Made by a program: the position numbers and the translations under genes. A stretch of DNA of 64,000 bases. Source: Pseudomonas anatoliensis (GTDB lineage: Bacteria; Pseudomonadota; Gammaproteobacteria; Pseudomonadales; Pseudomonadaceae). Below are positions 51,955 through 60,558 of this stretch, piece after piece; the stretch's first letter is position 1; each line of letters begins with the position of its first letter. The stretch is from assembly GCF_017976235.1 (NCBI RefSeq), contig NZ_JACVHC010000007.1, positions 124,001 to 188,000 of the forward strand, read 5' to 3'. The notes beneath the pieces are model-generated. The model was not told the DNA's origin. It did not search any database and saw only the letters and a program-made list of their open reading frames with translations.

Positions 51955-52151
51955 CTGCCGAAGGTGATGGTGCCCATCATCAGCTTGGCGTAAGCCGCGG
52001 TGGTCGCCAGTTGCACCAGCCACAAGACCAGACCGCCGAGAAACACCCCGGCCGCCACTTGCAGCACCAGGCTTTTTTCGCGTTTGGCCGGGGCGCGGGG
52101 GATGAAGTCATCCAGATCGTCACGGTCGGCGCGCAGGTTGTCGTTTTTCAT
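51951..52151 (-). CDS. Small single-span membrane protein, 66 residues
   Basis: MKNDNLRADRDDLDDFIPRAP gives a charged cytoplasmic head, then KREKSLVLQVAAGVFLGGLVLWLVQLATTAAYAKLMMG forms one or two close hydrophobic segments. I take the ATG at 52151; a GTG at 52181 would add 10 residues. Function is unknown. It is tail to tail with the gene at 51724, the stop codons overlapping by three bases. Confidence 0.72.
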   Translation of the reverse strand: MKNDNLRADRDDLDDFIPRAPAKREKSLVLQVAAGVFLGGLVLWLVQLATTAAYAKLMMGTITFGS

Positions 52152-52185
52152 GGGTTTCTCGCAGAATTCTGAGGTGTTCACAAAC

Positions 52186-52276
52186 CCTGTAGGAGTGAGC
52201 CTGCTCGCGATAGCGGTGTGTCAAGCAATGAAGCTGCAACTGACAAAGCGCTATCGCGAGCAGGCTCACTCCTGCA
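52186..52276. repeat. REP hairpin of the AGTGAGCCTGCTCGCGATAG type
   Basis: GTAGGAGTGAGCCTGCTCGC on the left and its near reverse complement GCGAGCAGGCTCACTCCTGC on the right enclose about 50 bases. Confidence 0.85.
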
Positions 52277-52327
52277 GTTTGGATTTGTGTGCAGTTTAGA
52301 GGGTGTGAACCCTTTTCCGGCACAAAT

Positions 52328-52359
52328 AAAAACGGGAAGCCCGAAGGCTTCCCGTTTTT
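52328..52359 (-). terminator. Terminator of the aromatic aminotransferase gene
   Basis: AAAACGGGAAGCC and GGCTTCCCGTTTT arms with a short loop, just after the minus-strand stop at 52375, with a T-run on the minus strand. Confidence 0.88.
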
Positions 52360-52374
52360 CATCACAATGCGAAA

Positions 52375-53571
52375 TCAGATGACCTGAACAATCGCATCCG
52401 TTACAGCCTTGATGTTGCTCTGGTTCAGCGCAGCCACGCAGATGCGGCCGGTGTCCAGGGCGTAGATGCCGAACTCGTTGCGCAGGCGATGAACCTGTTC
52501 AGTGGTCAGGCCGGAGTAGGAGAACATGCCACGCTGACGGCCGACGAAGCTGAAGTCGCGCTGCGGTGCTTTTTCTGCCAGCAGGCTGACCATTTGCTCG
52601 CGCATGCCGCGAATACGCAAGCGCATTTCCGCCAATTCCGCTTCCCACTGCGCGCGCAGTTCCGGGCTGTTCAACACGGCGGCGACGATGCTTGCACCGT
52701 GGGTCGGCGGGTTGGAGTAGTTGGTGCGGATCACGCGTTTGACTTGCGACAGCACGCGTGCGCTTTCTTCTTTCGACTCGCTGATGATCGACAGGGCGCC
52801 AACGCGCTCGCCGTACAGCGAGAACGACTTGGAGAACGAGCTCGAAACGAAGAAGGTCAGGCCCGATTCTGCGAACAGGCGCACAGCCGCGGCGTCTTCG
52901 TCGATGCCGTCACCGAAGCCCTGGTAAGCCATGTCGAGGAACGGCACGTGACCTTTGGCCTTGACCACTTCCAGCACGTTGTTCCAGTCCGCCGGGGTCA
53001 GGTCGACACCGGTCGGGTTGTGGCAGCAGGCGTGCAGGATAACGATCGAGCCGTTCGGCAGGGCGTTGAGGTCTTCGAGCATGCCGGCACGGTTCACATC
53101 GTGGGTGGCAGCATCGTAGTAACGGTAGTTCTGCACCGGGAAACCAGCGGTTTCGAACAGCGCGCGGTGGTTTTCCCAGCTCGGGTCGCTGATCGCCACA
53201 ACAGCGTTGGGCAGCAGTTGCTTGAGGAAGTCGGCACCGATTTTCAGTGCGCCGGTCCCGCCGACGGCCTGAGTGGTGATGACGCGACCGGCGCTGATCA
53301 GCGGCGAGTCGTTACCGAACAGCAGCTTTTGCACGGCCTGGTCGTAGGCAGCGATGCCATCGATCGGCAGGTAACCGCGCGAAGCGTGTTGAGCGACGCG
53401 AATCGTTTCGGCTTCGATAACGGCGCGCAGAAGTGGAATTCGCCCCTCTTCGTTGCAGTAAACACCTACGCCCAGGTTGACCTTGGTGGTCCGGGTATCG
53501 GCGTTGAATGCTTCGTTGAGGCCCAGGATTGGATCGCGGGGTGCCATTTCGACAGCGGAGAACAGGCTCAT
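52375..53571 (-). CDS. tyrB: Aromatic amino acid / aspartate aminotransferase
   Basis: A 398-residue class I PLP aminotransferase. It shows VNLGVGVYCNEEGRIPLL, the substrate and cofactor motif HACCHNPTGVDL, VPFLDMAYQGFGDG (Asp contacting the PLP nitrogen) and the PLP Lys in SSSFSKSFSLYGERVG, plus the family Arg near RICVAALN. Pattern and length fit the AspC/TyrB/PhhC subfamily, which transfers amino groups from Tyr, Phe and Asp to 2-oxoglutarate. Its place divergent to uvrB is the same as in P. aeruginosa. Symbol choice between tyrB, phhC and aspC is not certain. Confidence 0.92.
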   Translation of the reverse strand: MSLFSAVEMAPRDPILGLNEAFNADTRTTKVNLGVGVYCNEEGRIPLLRAVIEAETIRVAQHASRGYLPIDGIAAYDQAVQKLLFGNDSPLISAGRVITTQAVGGTGALKIGADFLKQLLPNAVVAISDPSWENHRALFETAGFPVQNYRYYDAATHDVNRAGMLEDLNALPNGSIVILHACCHNPTGVDLTPADWNNVLEVVKAKGHVPFLDMAYQGFGDGIDEDAAAVRLFAESGLTFFVSSSFSKSFSLYGERVGALSIISESKEESARVLSQVKRVIRTNYSNPPTHGASIVAAVLNSPELRAQWEAELAEMRLRIRGMREQMVSLLAEKAPQRDFSFVGRQRGMFSYSGLTTEQVHRLRNEFGIYALDTGRICVAALNQSNIKAVTDAIVQVI

Positions 53572-53907
53572 TTTTGCGGCGGCTCTGAATGGGGAGTGGA
53601 GGGACGTGTCGCGCTCCAGCCGGATGCACTAGAGCGGTGCACAAACGGGGAGCTAGTATAGAGGCCATCACCGAGCAATGGCGACAGGCGATTCGGCTTT
53701 TAGAGTAAGTTTTTCCGATTATTTCTTGACCGTTAGTCGATTGAGCGTGTCAGAGTTTTTACCGGATGTAGGACGTTTGCCTTGAAAGCCAAGGCAATCG
53801 CCACCACATTCAGCACAATCCAGCTTTTTCTTGCGCGACATCGGTCGTTTGCGGTCGTCCCCGTGGTGTTCCGCTTTGCTCGGAACCCCGCGATCCCAGA
53901 GGTGTGT
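53572..53907. other. Divergent promoter region between the aminotransferase and uvrB
   Basis: 336 bases with no gene. On the minus strand a TATACT (53655-53660) is a plausible -10 for the aminotransferase. I found no LexA-type CTGT-N8-ACAG site for uvrB. Confidence 0.5.
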
Positions 53908-55923
53908 ATGTCCGAATTCCAGCTAGTCACCCGCTTTGAGCCCGCCGGCGATCAGCCGGAAGCCATCCGCCAGTTGGTTGAGGGCATCGAGGCCGGGTTG
54001 GCGCACCAGACGCTGCTCGGTGTGACCGGCTCGGGCAAGACCTTCAGCATCGCCAATGTCATCGCGCAAATTCAGCGCCCGACCCTGGTGCTGGCGCCGA
54101 ACAAGACCCTGGCCGCGCAGTTGTACGGTGAGTTCAAGGCGTTTTTCCCGAACAACTCGGTCGAGTATTTTGTTTCCTACTACGACTATTACCAGCCCGA
54201 AGCGTATGTGCCGTCGTCCGACACCTTCATCGAGAAGGATGCGTCGATCAACGACCACATTGAACAGATGCGCCTTTCCGCGACTAAAGCGCTGCTGGAG
54301 CGCAAGGACTCGATCATCGTTACCACGGTGTCGTGCATCTATGGTCTGGGTAGCCCGGAAACCTATTTGAAGATGGTGTTGCACGTCGATCGCGGCGACA
54401 AGCTCGATCAGCGTGCGCTGCTGCGGCGTTTGGCTGACCTGCAATACACCCGCAATGATATGGACTTTGCTCGCGCGACCTTTCGCGTACGCGGTGATGT
54501 GATCGACATCTACCCGGCGGAATCGGATCTTGAGGCGATCCGCATCGAATTGTTCGATGACGAGGTCGAGAGTATTTCCGCGTTCGATCCGCTGACCGGC
54601 GAAGTCATCCGCAAGATGCCGCGCTTCACGTTTTACCCGAAAAGCCACTACGTGACGCCGCGCGAAACCCTGCTTGGCGCCATCGAGGGCATCAAGGTCG
54701 AGTTGCAGGAGCGTCTCGAATACCTGCGCAGCAACAACAAACTGGTGGAAGCCCAGCGTCTGGAGCAGCGCACTCGTTTCGATCTGGAGATGATTCTTGA
54801 GCTGGGCTACTGCAACGGCATCGAAAACTACTCGCGCTATCTCTCGGGTCGCGACTCCGGTCAGGCGCCGCCGACCTTGTTCGACTACCTGCCGGCCGAC
54901 GCCTTGCTGGTGATCGACGAATCCCACGTCAGCGTGCCGCAGGTCGGCGCGATGTATAAAGGTGACCGCTCGCGTAAGGAAACCTTGGTTGAATACGGTT
55001 TTCGTCTGCCATCGGCACTGGACAACCGGCCAATGCGTTTCGACGAATTCGAAGGCATCAGCCCGCAAACGATTTTCGTCTCGGCCACGCCGGGCAATTA
55101 CGAGGCGGAACACGCCGGTCGCGTTGTCGAGCAACTGGTGCGTCCGACCGGCTTGGTGGATCCGCAAATCGAAATCCGTCCGGCGTTGACTCAGGTTGAT
55201 GATCTGCTCTCGGAAATCACCAAGCGTGTGGCGCTGGAGGAGCGGGTGTTGGTCACCACGCTGACCAAGCGCATGTCGGAGGATTTGACCGATTACCTCG
55301 CCGATCACGGCGTTCGCGTGCGTTATCTGCACTCGGATATCGACACCGTCGAGCGGGTTGAAATCATCCGTGACCTGCGCCTGGGCACTTTTGATGTGCT
55401 GGTCGGGATCAACCTGTTGCGTGAAGGCCTGGACATGCCGGAAGTGTCGCTGGTAGCGATCCTCGATGCGGACAAGGAAGGCTTCCTGCGCTCCGAGCGC
55501 TCGCTGATTCAGACCATCGGCCGTGCGGCGCGTAATCTCAATGGCCGGGCAATTCTCTACGCCGACCGCATTACCGGTTCGATGGAGCGCGCGATTGGCG
55601 AAACCGAACGCCGTCGCGACAAGCAGATCGCTTTCAACCTGGCCAATGGCATCACGCCTAAAGGCGTATTCAAGGACGTTGCCGACATCATGGAAGGCGC
55701 CACGGTGCCTGGCTCGCGCAGCAAGAAGCGCAAGGGCATGGCCAAGGCCGCCGAAGAAAGCGCCAAGTACGAGGCCGAATTGCGCTCGCCAAGCGAGATC
55801 ACCAAGCGAATTCGGGCGCTGGAAGAGAAGATGTATCAGCTTGCCCGGGACCTGGAGTTTGAAGCGGCGGCGCAGATGCGTGATGAAATTGCCAAGCTGC
55901 GCGAGCGTCTTCTGGCTGTTTGA
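53908..55923 (+). CDS. uvrB: Excinuclease ABC subunit B
   Basis: A 671-residue helicase-like damage-verification protein of nucleotide excision repair. It has Walker A GVTGSGKTF, the beta-hairpin YYDYYQPEAYVPSSDTFIEKD, DESHVSVPQ, motif V/VI GINLLREGLDMPEVSLVAILDADKEGFLRSERSLIQTIGRAARN and a C-terminal UVR helix (RALEEKMYQLARDLEFEAAAQMRDEI) that binds UvrC. The ATG at 53908 has AGAGG upstream; an in-frame extension of 42 residues before it lacks similarity to UvrB. Length is as in other pseudomonads. Confidence 0.97.
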   Translation: MSEFQLVTRFEPAGDQPEAIRQLVEGIEAGLAHQTLLGVTGSGKTFSIANVIAQIQRPTLVLAPNKTLAAQLYGEFKAFFPNNSVEYFVSYYDYYQPEAYVPSSDTFIEKDASINDHIEQMRLSATKALLERKDSIIVTTVSCIYGLGSPETYLKMVLHVDRGDKLDQRALLRRLADLQYTRNDMDFARATFRVRGDVIDIYPAESDLEAIRIELFDDEVESISAFDPLTGEVIRKMPRFTFYPKSHYVTPRETLLGAIEGIKVELQERLEYLRSNNKLVEAQRLEQRTRFDLEMILELGYCNGIENYSRYLSGRDSGQAPPTLFDYLPADALLVIDESHVSVPQVGAMYKGDRSRKETLVEYGFRLPSALDNRPMRFDEFEGISPQTIFVSATPGNYEAEHAGRVVEQLVRPTGLVDPQIEIRPALTQVDDLLSEITKRVALEERVLVTTLTKRMSEDLTDYLADHGVRVRYLHSDIDTVERVEIIRDLRLGTFDVLVGINLLREGLDMPEVSLVAILDADKEGFLRSERSLIQTIGRAARNLNGRAILYADRITGSMERAIGETERRRDKQIAFNLANGITPKGVFKDVADIMEGATVPGSRSKKRKGMAKAAEESAKYEAELRSPSEITKRIRALEEKMYQLARDLEFEAAAQMRDEIAKLRERLLAV

Positions 55924-56075
55924 TTGTGCGGTGAATTATCCGGCCTCATCGCGGCCAGCGGGCCTGACAGACACAAACCTGGCTTAAATACCGTGCCCGC
56001 TGGAGCGGGGCGGGTGTCGCCTGTTACCATTCGCCGCTTATTGATCTTTGCTTTTCATTCTTTTCGAGACATGCC

Positions 56076-57557
56076 ATGACCACCGTCCGCACTCGCATCG
56101 CGCCATCGCCTACCGGCGATCCCCATGTAGGTACCGCTTACATCGCATTGTTCAACTACTGCTTTGCCAAGCAGCATGGCGGTGAGTTCATCCTGCGGAT
56201 CGAAGACACCGATCAGTTGCGTTCGACGCGCGAGTCCGAACAGCAGATCTTCGACGCCCTGCGCTGGCTCGGCATCGAGTGGAGCGAAGGCCCGGACGTC
56301 GGCGGCCCGCACGGCCCGTATCGTCAGAGCGAGCGTGGCGATATCTACCAGAAATATTGCCAGCAACTGGTTGAGCTGGGTCACGCTTTCCCGTGCTTCT
56401 GCACGGCAGAGGAGCTGGACCAGATGCGCGCCGAGCAACAGGCGCGTGGCGAAACTCCACGTTACGACGGCCGCGCGCTGCTGCTGTCCAAAGAAGAAGT
56501 TGCCGCACGTCTGGCCGCTGGCGAGCCCCACGTGATCCGCATGAAAGTGCCGAGCGAAGGCGTCTGCGTGGTCCCGGACATGCTGCGTGGTGATGTCGAG
56601 ATCCCGTGGGACCGCATGGACATGCAAGTGCTGATGAAGACCGACGGCCTGCCGACGTATTTCCTCGCCAACGTGGTCGACGATCACTTGATGGGCATCA
56701 CCCACGTACTGCGCGGCGAAGAATGGCTGCCGTCGGCGCCGAAACTGATCCTGCTTTACGAGTACTTCGGCTGGGAACAACCGGAGCTGTGCTACATGCC
56801 GCTGCTGCGTAATCCGGACAAGAGCAAGCTGTCCAAGCGCAAGAACCCGACCTCGGTGACTTTCTACGAGCGCATGGGCTTCATGCCGGAAGCGATGCTC
56901 AACTACCTGGGCCGCATGGGCTGGTCGATGCCAGACGAGCGCGAGAAGTTCTCGCTGCAGGAAATGGTCGACAACTTCGACCTCAAGCGTGTGTCCCTCG
57001 GCGGGCCGATCTTCGACATCGAGAAACTGTCGTGGCTCAACGGCCAGTGGCTGCGTGATCTGCCGGTGGAAGAGTTCGCCAGCCGCTTGCAGACCTGGGC
57101 GCTGAACCCGGAATACATGATGAAGATCGCTCCGCACGTGCAGGGCCGTGTTGAAACCTTCAGCCAGGTCGCACCGTTGGCCGGGTTCTTCTTCGCCGGT
57201 GGCGTTAATCCGGATGCCAAGCTGTTTGAATCGAAAAAGCTCTCGGGCGATCAGGTTCGCCAGTTGATGCAGTTGATTCTGTGGAAGCTGGAAAGCCTGC
57301 GTCAGTGGGAGAAGGACAGCATCACTGCGACGATTCAGGCCGTGGTTGAGTCGCTGGAGCTGAAACTGCGTGATGCGATGCCGTTGATGTTCGCGGCAAT
57401 CACCGGGCAGGCGAGTTCGGTGTCGGTGCTCGATGCGATGGAAATCCTCGGGCCGGACCTGACCCGCTTCCGTCTGCGTCAGGCGATCGACCTGCTGGGC
57501 GGCGTTTCGAAGAAAGAAAACAAAGAGTGGGAAAAACTGCTGGACGCCATCGCCTGA
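56076..57557 (+). CDS. gltX: Glutamate-tRNA ligase
   Basis: A 493-residue class I aminoacyl-tRNA synthetase. The HIGH-type motif is SPTGDPHVGTAY near residue 10, the KMSKS-type motif is KLSKRK near residue 250, and a CFCTAEELD Cys cluster is present near 108. The C-terminal anticodon-binding half is complete. It is preceded by a 152-base gap after uvrB and followed by a REP hairpin and then two tRNA-Glu genes, whose products it charges. Confidence 0.97.
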   Translation: MTTVRTRIAPSPTGDPHVGTAYIALFNYCFAKQHGGEFILRIEDTDQLRSTRESEQQIFDALRWLGIEWSEGPDVGGPHGPYRQSERGDIYQKYCQQLVELGHAFPCFCTAEELDQMRAEQQARGETPRYDGRALLLSKEEVAARLAAGEPHVIRMKVPSEGVCVVPDMLRGDVEIPWDRMDMQVLMKTDGLPTYFLANVVDDHLMGITHVLRGEEWLPSAPKLILLYEYFGWEQPELCYMPLLRNPDKSKLSKRKNPTSVTFYERMGFMPEAMLNYLGRMGWSMPDEREKFSLQEMVDNFDLKRVSLGGPIFDIEKLSWLNGQWLRDLPVEEFASRLQTWALNPEYMMKIAPHVQGRVETFSQVAPLAGFFFAGGVNPDAKLFESKKLSGDQVRQLMQLILWKLESLRQWEKDSITATIQAVVESLELKLRDAMPLMFAAITGQASSVSVLDAMEILGPDLTRFRLRQAIDLLGGVSKKENKEWEKLLDAIA

Positions 57558-57560
57558 TCC

Positions 57561-57648
57561 CCTGTAGGGGCTGCGGCACAATGCGATCTTTTGACGTTGG
57601 TTTGTAAAAACAGAATCAAAAGATCGCGGCCTTCGGCAGCTCCTACAG
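57561..57648. repeat. REP hairpin after gltX
   Basis: CCTGTAGGGGCTGCGGCACA ... GATCTTTTGA on the left and TCAAAAGATC ... GCCTTCGGCAGCTCCTACAG on the right. The outer arms belong to two variants (GGCACA versus GAAGGC), so the stem is mismatched. Confidence 0.8.
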
Positions 57649-57742
57649 TCTGCGTAGGTTGTAAACCTCCCGAATTTACGGGGGGAGGGCGGTAAGTGAT
57701 TGTTATGTCGGCAAAAAACTTTGAAATATTTTAAAAATAAGT

Positions 57743-57771
57743 TTGACAGCCCTCCGAAGCGCCATTAAGAT
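57743..57771 (+). promoter_or_regulatory. Sigma-70 promoter of the tRNA-Ala/tRNA-Glu cluster
   Basis: TTGACA (57743-57748) and TAAGAT (57766-57771) with a 17-base spacer, an AT-rich upstream stretch and a GC-rich start region (CGCCCCGTCC), the usual form of a growth-rate-controlled stable RNA promoter. Confidence 0.85.
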
Positions 57772-57804
57772 TCGCCCCGTCCTCAGCGATGACATCAACG
57801 ATGA

Positions 57805-57880
57805 GGGGCTTTAGCTCAGCTGGGAGAGCGCCTGCATGGCATGCAGGAGGTCAGCGGTTCGATCCCGCTAAGCTCCACCA
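57805..57880 (+). tRNA. tRNA-Ala (GGC), copy 1
   Basis: 76 bases with acceptor stem GGGGCTT / AAGCTCC (one wobble), anticodon loop ATGGCAT giving GGC, T-loop TTCGATC and an encoded CCA. Identical to the copy at 58089. Confidence 0.96.
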
Positions 57881-57959
57881 ATTTACACTTCAAGGTCTGG
57901 CCACACCGGCCTTGAAGCGATCAACACTCAGCGTTGATCAGTTGTATAGAAGGGTTTGC

Positions 57960-58035
57960 GTCCCCTTCGTCTAGTGGCCTAGGACACCGCCCTTTCACGG
58001 CGGTAACAGGGGTTCGAGTCCCCTAGGGGACGCCA
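57960..58035 (+). tRNA. tRNA-Glu (TTC), copy 1
   Basis: 76 bases with acceptor stem GTCCCCT / AGGGGAC, anticodon loop CTTTCAC giving TTC, T-loop TTCGAGT and an encoded CCA. Confidence 0.96.
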
Positions 58036-58088
58036 GTTTTACAGAAGTGATGTTGCAAAATGTCACTCCGCCGCGAGGCGAAAAATCC

Positions 58089-58164
58089 GGGGCTTTAGCT
58101 CAGCTGGGAGAGCGCCTGCATGGCATGCAGGAGGTCAGCGGTTCGATCCCGCTAAGCTCCACCA
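58089..58164 (+). tRNA. tRNA-Ala (GGC), copy 2
   Basis: Identical to copy 1 (57805-57880), 284 bases downstream, in a tandem duplication that also includes the Ala-Glu spacer. Confidence 0.96.
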
Positions 58165-58245
58165 ATTTTACAAGTTCAAGGTCTGGCCACACCGGCCTTG
58201 AATCGATCAGATCTCAGCACTGATCAGTTGTATAGAAGGGTTTGT

Positions 58246-58321
58246 GTCCCCTTCGTCTAGTGGCCTAGGACACCGCCCTTTCACGGCGGTAACAGGGGTT
58301 CGAGTCCCCTAGGGGACGCCA
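58246..58321 (+). tRNA. tRNA-Glu (TTC), copy 2
   Basis: Identical to copy 1 (57960-58035). The spacer before it shares with the first spacer the hairpin CAAGGTCTGGCCACACCGGC and the block GATCAGTTGTATAGAAGGGT. Confidence 0.96.
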
Positions 58322-58349
58322 CGATTACCCGCTCTGCGGGATTTTATAA

Positions 58350-58380
58350 GGGTCATTCAATTATTGAATGGCCCTTTTGT
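58350..58380 (+). terminator. Terminator of the tRNA cluster
   Basis: GGGTCATTCAA and TTGAATGGCCC arms (one G-T pair) with a 3-base loop, then TTTTGTTT. Confidence 0.9.
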
Positions 58381-58453
58381 TTGTCTGGCGTTTGGCCAAC
58401 TCTCCTTTTTCCTTACACTGTGCTTCAGACCAGCGGTCATATCCTTGACTTGC

Positions 58454-58480
58454 AGAATATTATTATGCGAATAATATTCT
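58454..58480. promoter_or_regulatory. Palindromic operator of the TetR regulator gene
   Basis: AGAATATTATT and AATAATATTCT are perfect 11-base inverted arms around ATGCG, 24 bases before the tetR-type gene. A third half-like TAATATTC follows at about 58486-58493. Position and symmetry suggest autoregulation. Confidence 0.78.
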
Positions 58481-58503
58481 AGTCGTAATATTCGGAGGCA
58501 ACG

Positions 58504-59043
58504 ATGAACGATAAAAAAGCTCAAACCCGCGAACGCATCCTCAAGGCTGCCAGCGCCGCACTGATCCAGCGCGGCCCGGCAGACCCAAGCGTGGGCGAAG
58601 TGATGGGCGCAGCCGGCCTGACCGTCGGTGGCTTCTATGCGCACTTCGAAAGCAAGGACGCGATGATGCTCGAAGCGTTCAAGCAGTTGCTGGGTCGGCG
58701 GCGCGACCTGATTGCCGACATGGACACCGAATTGACTGGCGAAGAGCGCCGCGCGCTGGTCGCTGCGTTCTACCTGTCGCGCAAGCACCGCGATTCCAGC
58801 GAATCGGCCTGTCCGATTCCTGCCTCCATTGGCGAATTGGGCCGTTTGCCGGAGTCGTTCCGCATCGCGCTGAACGAACACTTGGAATTGATGGTTGCGC
58901 AGTTGGCGTCCAGCCCTGAGGACACCGACAAAGCTTTGGCCGACGTGGCCTTGATGGTGGGTGGTCTGGCACTCGCAAGAGCGCTCGGCCCCGGAGACTT
59001 ATCCGATCGATTGCTGCGCGCTGCCAAGTCGGCGGTGCGTTGA
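58504..59043 (+). CDS. TetR family transcriptional regulator
   Basis: A 179-residue repressor. The N-terminal DNA-binding domain (about 5-52) reads TRERILKAASAALIQRGPADPSVGEVMGAAGLTVGGFYAHFESKDAMMLEAF, with the usual GGFYAHFxSK helix. The C-terminal part (60-179) would bind an inducer. A GGAGG site precedes the start. The operator at 58454-58480 lies directly in front, and an alpha/beta hydrolase follows 30 bases downstream, its probable co-regulated partner. The inducer is unknown. Confidence 0.9.
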   Translation: MNDKKAQTRERILKAASAALIQRGPADPSVGEVMGAAGLTVGGFYAHFESKDAMMLEAFKQLLGRRRDLIADMDTELTGEERRALVAAFYLSRKHRDSSESACPIPASIGELGRLPESFRIALNEHLELMVAQLASSPEDTDKALADVALMVGGLALARALGPGDLSDRLLRAAKSAVR

Positions 59044-59073
59044 CCTGAAGGCAGCACGCCTGAGGAGAGAGCG

Positions 59074-59907
59074 ATGAACACGTTGAAGTGGGTTCGTGGC
59101 GTTAATGGCACCTTGGGCTGGATTGCACCGCAACGGGTGGCGAGCAAAATGCGCCTGGCGTTCATGACGCCGCGCGCGCTGCCGCTGCGCGATTGGGAGT
59201 TGCCGCTGCTGGCCAATTCCGAACGGATCACTTTGCGCTTCGGCCTCTCCGCACTACGTTGGGGGCACGGTCCGACCGTGTTGCTGATGCACGGTTGGGA
59301 GGGGCGACCCACTCAATTTGCTGCACTGATCACCGCGCTGGTCGACGCTGGTTATACGGTAGTTGCGCTCGACGGCCCGGCCCACGGTCGGTCGCCGGGG
59401 CGTGAGGCCAATGTTGTGTTGTTTGCCCGCGCCATGCTTGAAGCTGCAGCCGAACTGCCACCCTTGCAAGCTGTTATCGGTCACTCCATGGGCGGCGCCA
59501 GTGCGATGCTTGCCGTGCAATTGGGCCTGCGTACCGAAACCCTCGTCAGCATCGCCGCCCCCGCTCGCATTCTTGGCGTGCTGCGCGGTTTTGCCCGCTA
59601 CGTGGGAATGCCGCCCAGAGCGCGTTCCGCCTTCATTCGCCAGGTTGAGCAAGATGTCGGCATGCGTGCCGCCACCCTCGACGTCGCGCACTATCAACTG
59701 GATATGCCCGGGCTGATCGTGCATGCCGAGGATGACAATTTTGTCTCGGTCAAGGAATCGCAATTGATCCACGAATCCTGGTTCGACAGCCGCTTGTTGC
59801 GCCTCGAAAACGGTGGTCATCAACGCGTGCTGGCCGACCCTCGGGTGATTGATGGTGTGTTATCACTGCTGACCGGCCGCAGCCTTCAGGCGCGCCAATC
59901 GGCGTGA
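59074..59907 (+). CDS. Alpha/beta hydrolase co-transcribed with a TetR regulator
   Basis: A 277-residue soluble hydrolase. It has HGWEGRPTQF (oxyanion region, about 71-80), the nucleophile elbow GHSMGG with Ser near residue 138, Asp in IVHAEDDNFVS and His in ENGGHQRVLAD. It follows the TetR gene by 30 bases with a GAGGAGA ribosome site and is probably controlled by the same operator. The substrate is unknown. Confidence 0.87.
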   Translation: MNTLKWVRGVNGTLGWIAPQRVASKMRLAFMTPRALPLRDWELPLLANSERITLRFGLSALRWGHGPTVLLMHGWEGRPTQFAALITALVDAGYTVVALDGPAHGRSPGREANVVLFARAMLEAAAELPPLQAVIGHSMGGASAMLAVQLGLRTETLVSIAAPARILGVLRGFARYVGMPPRARSAFIRQVEQDVGMRAATLDVAHYQLDMPGLIVHAEDDNFVSVKESQLIHESWFDSRLLRLENGGHQRVLADPRVIDGVLSLLTGRSLQARQSA

Positions 59908-59954
59908 GCATCCGTTACACTGCCCCGGTTGAATAATCTGACCGGGAGTGGGGC

Positions 59955-60398
59955 ATGGGCTGGGATCGGGCGACGCCGTTTACCATTGATCTGCAAGTGG
60001 GCGCCGAGGACATCGACGGGCTGGGGCACGCCAACAACGCGGTGTACGTGACCTGGCTCGAACGCTGCGCCTGGCGCCACTCGCAGCGTCTGGGGCTGGA
60101 TCTGGTCGAGTACCGGCGGCTGGATCGCGCGATGGCCGTGGTGCGCCACGAGATCGATTACCTGGCGGCGGCCTATGAAGGCGACGAGCTGCAATTGGCG
60201 ACCTGGATCGTCGATTGGGATCAACGCCTGAAAATGACCCGGCATTTCCAGCTGATCCGCCCAAGCGACCAGACCACGCTGCTGCGCGCCCAGACCACAT
60301 TCGTCTGCATCGAGCTGTCCACCGGCAAGCCCAAGCGCATGCCGGCGGAGTTCATCGAAGGCTATGGCCCGGCGATCCAAACCCCAGAATCAGCGTAA
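59955..60398 (+). CDS. Hotdog-fold acyl-CoA thioesterase
   Basis: A 147-residue cytoplasmic protein of the 4-hydroxybenzoyl-CoA thioesterase (YbgC-like) type. The motif EDIDGLGHANNAVYVTWLERC gives the catalytic Asp and the GHxNN turn, and YEGDELQLATWIVDWDQRLKMTRHFQLIR is the following beta sheet. The ATG at 59955 follows a GGGAGTGGGGC stretch. It starts 47 bases after the hydrolase on the same strand; a REP hairpin lies behind it. Confidence 0.88.
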   Translation: MGWDRATPFTIDLQVGAEDIDGLGHANNAVYVTWLERCAWRHSQRLGLDLVEYRRLDRAMAVVRHEIDYLAAAYEGDELQLATWIVDWDQRLKMTRHFQLIRPSDQTTLLRAQTTFVCIELSTGKPKRMPAEFIEGYGPAIQTPESA

Positions 60399-60401
60399 AT
60401 C

Positions 60402-60490
60402 CCTGTAGGAGCTGCCGAAGGCTGCGATCTTTTGATGTTGGTTTTTAAAGACAGCATCAAAAGATCGCGGCCTTCGGCAGCTCCTACAGG
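60402..60490. repeat. REP hairpin after the thioesterase gene
   Basis: CCTGTAGGAGCTGCCGAAGG ... GATCTTTTGATG on the left and CATCAAAAGATC ... CCTTCGGCAGCTCCTACAGG on the right; the inner arms carry a matched change (ATG/CAT), showing that pairing is maintained. Confidence 0.88.
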
Positions 60491-60558
60491 TGGTCGTGGG
60501 TTTAACCTGCGCAATCCAGTAAACTGCCGCACGTTTTTCCTCAAGTAGTGTTTTCCCC

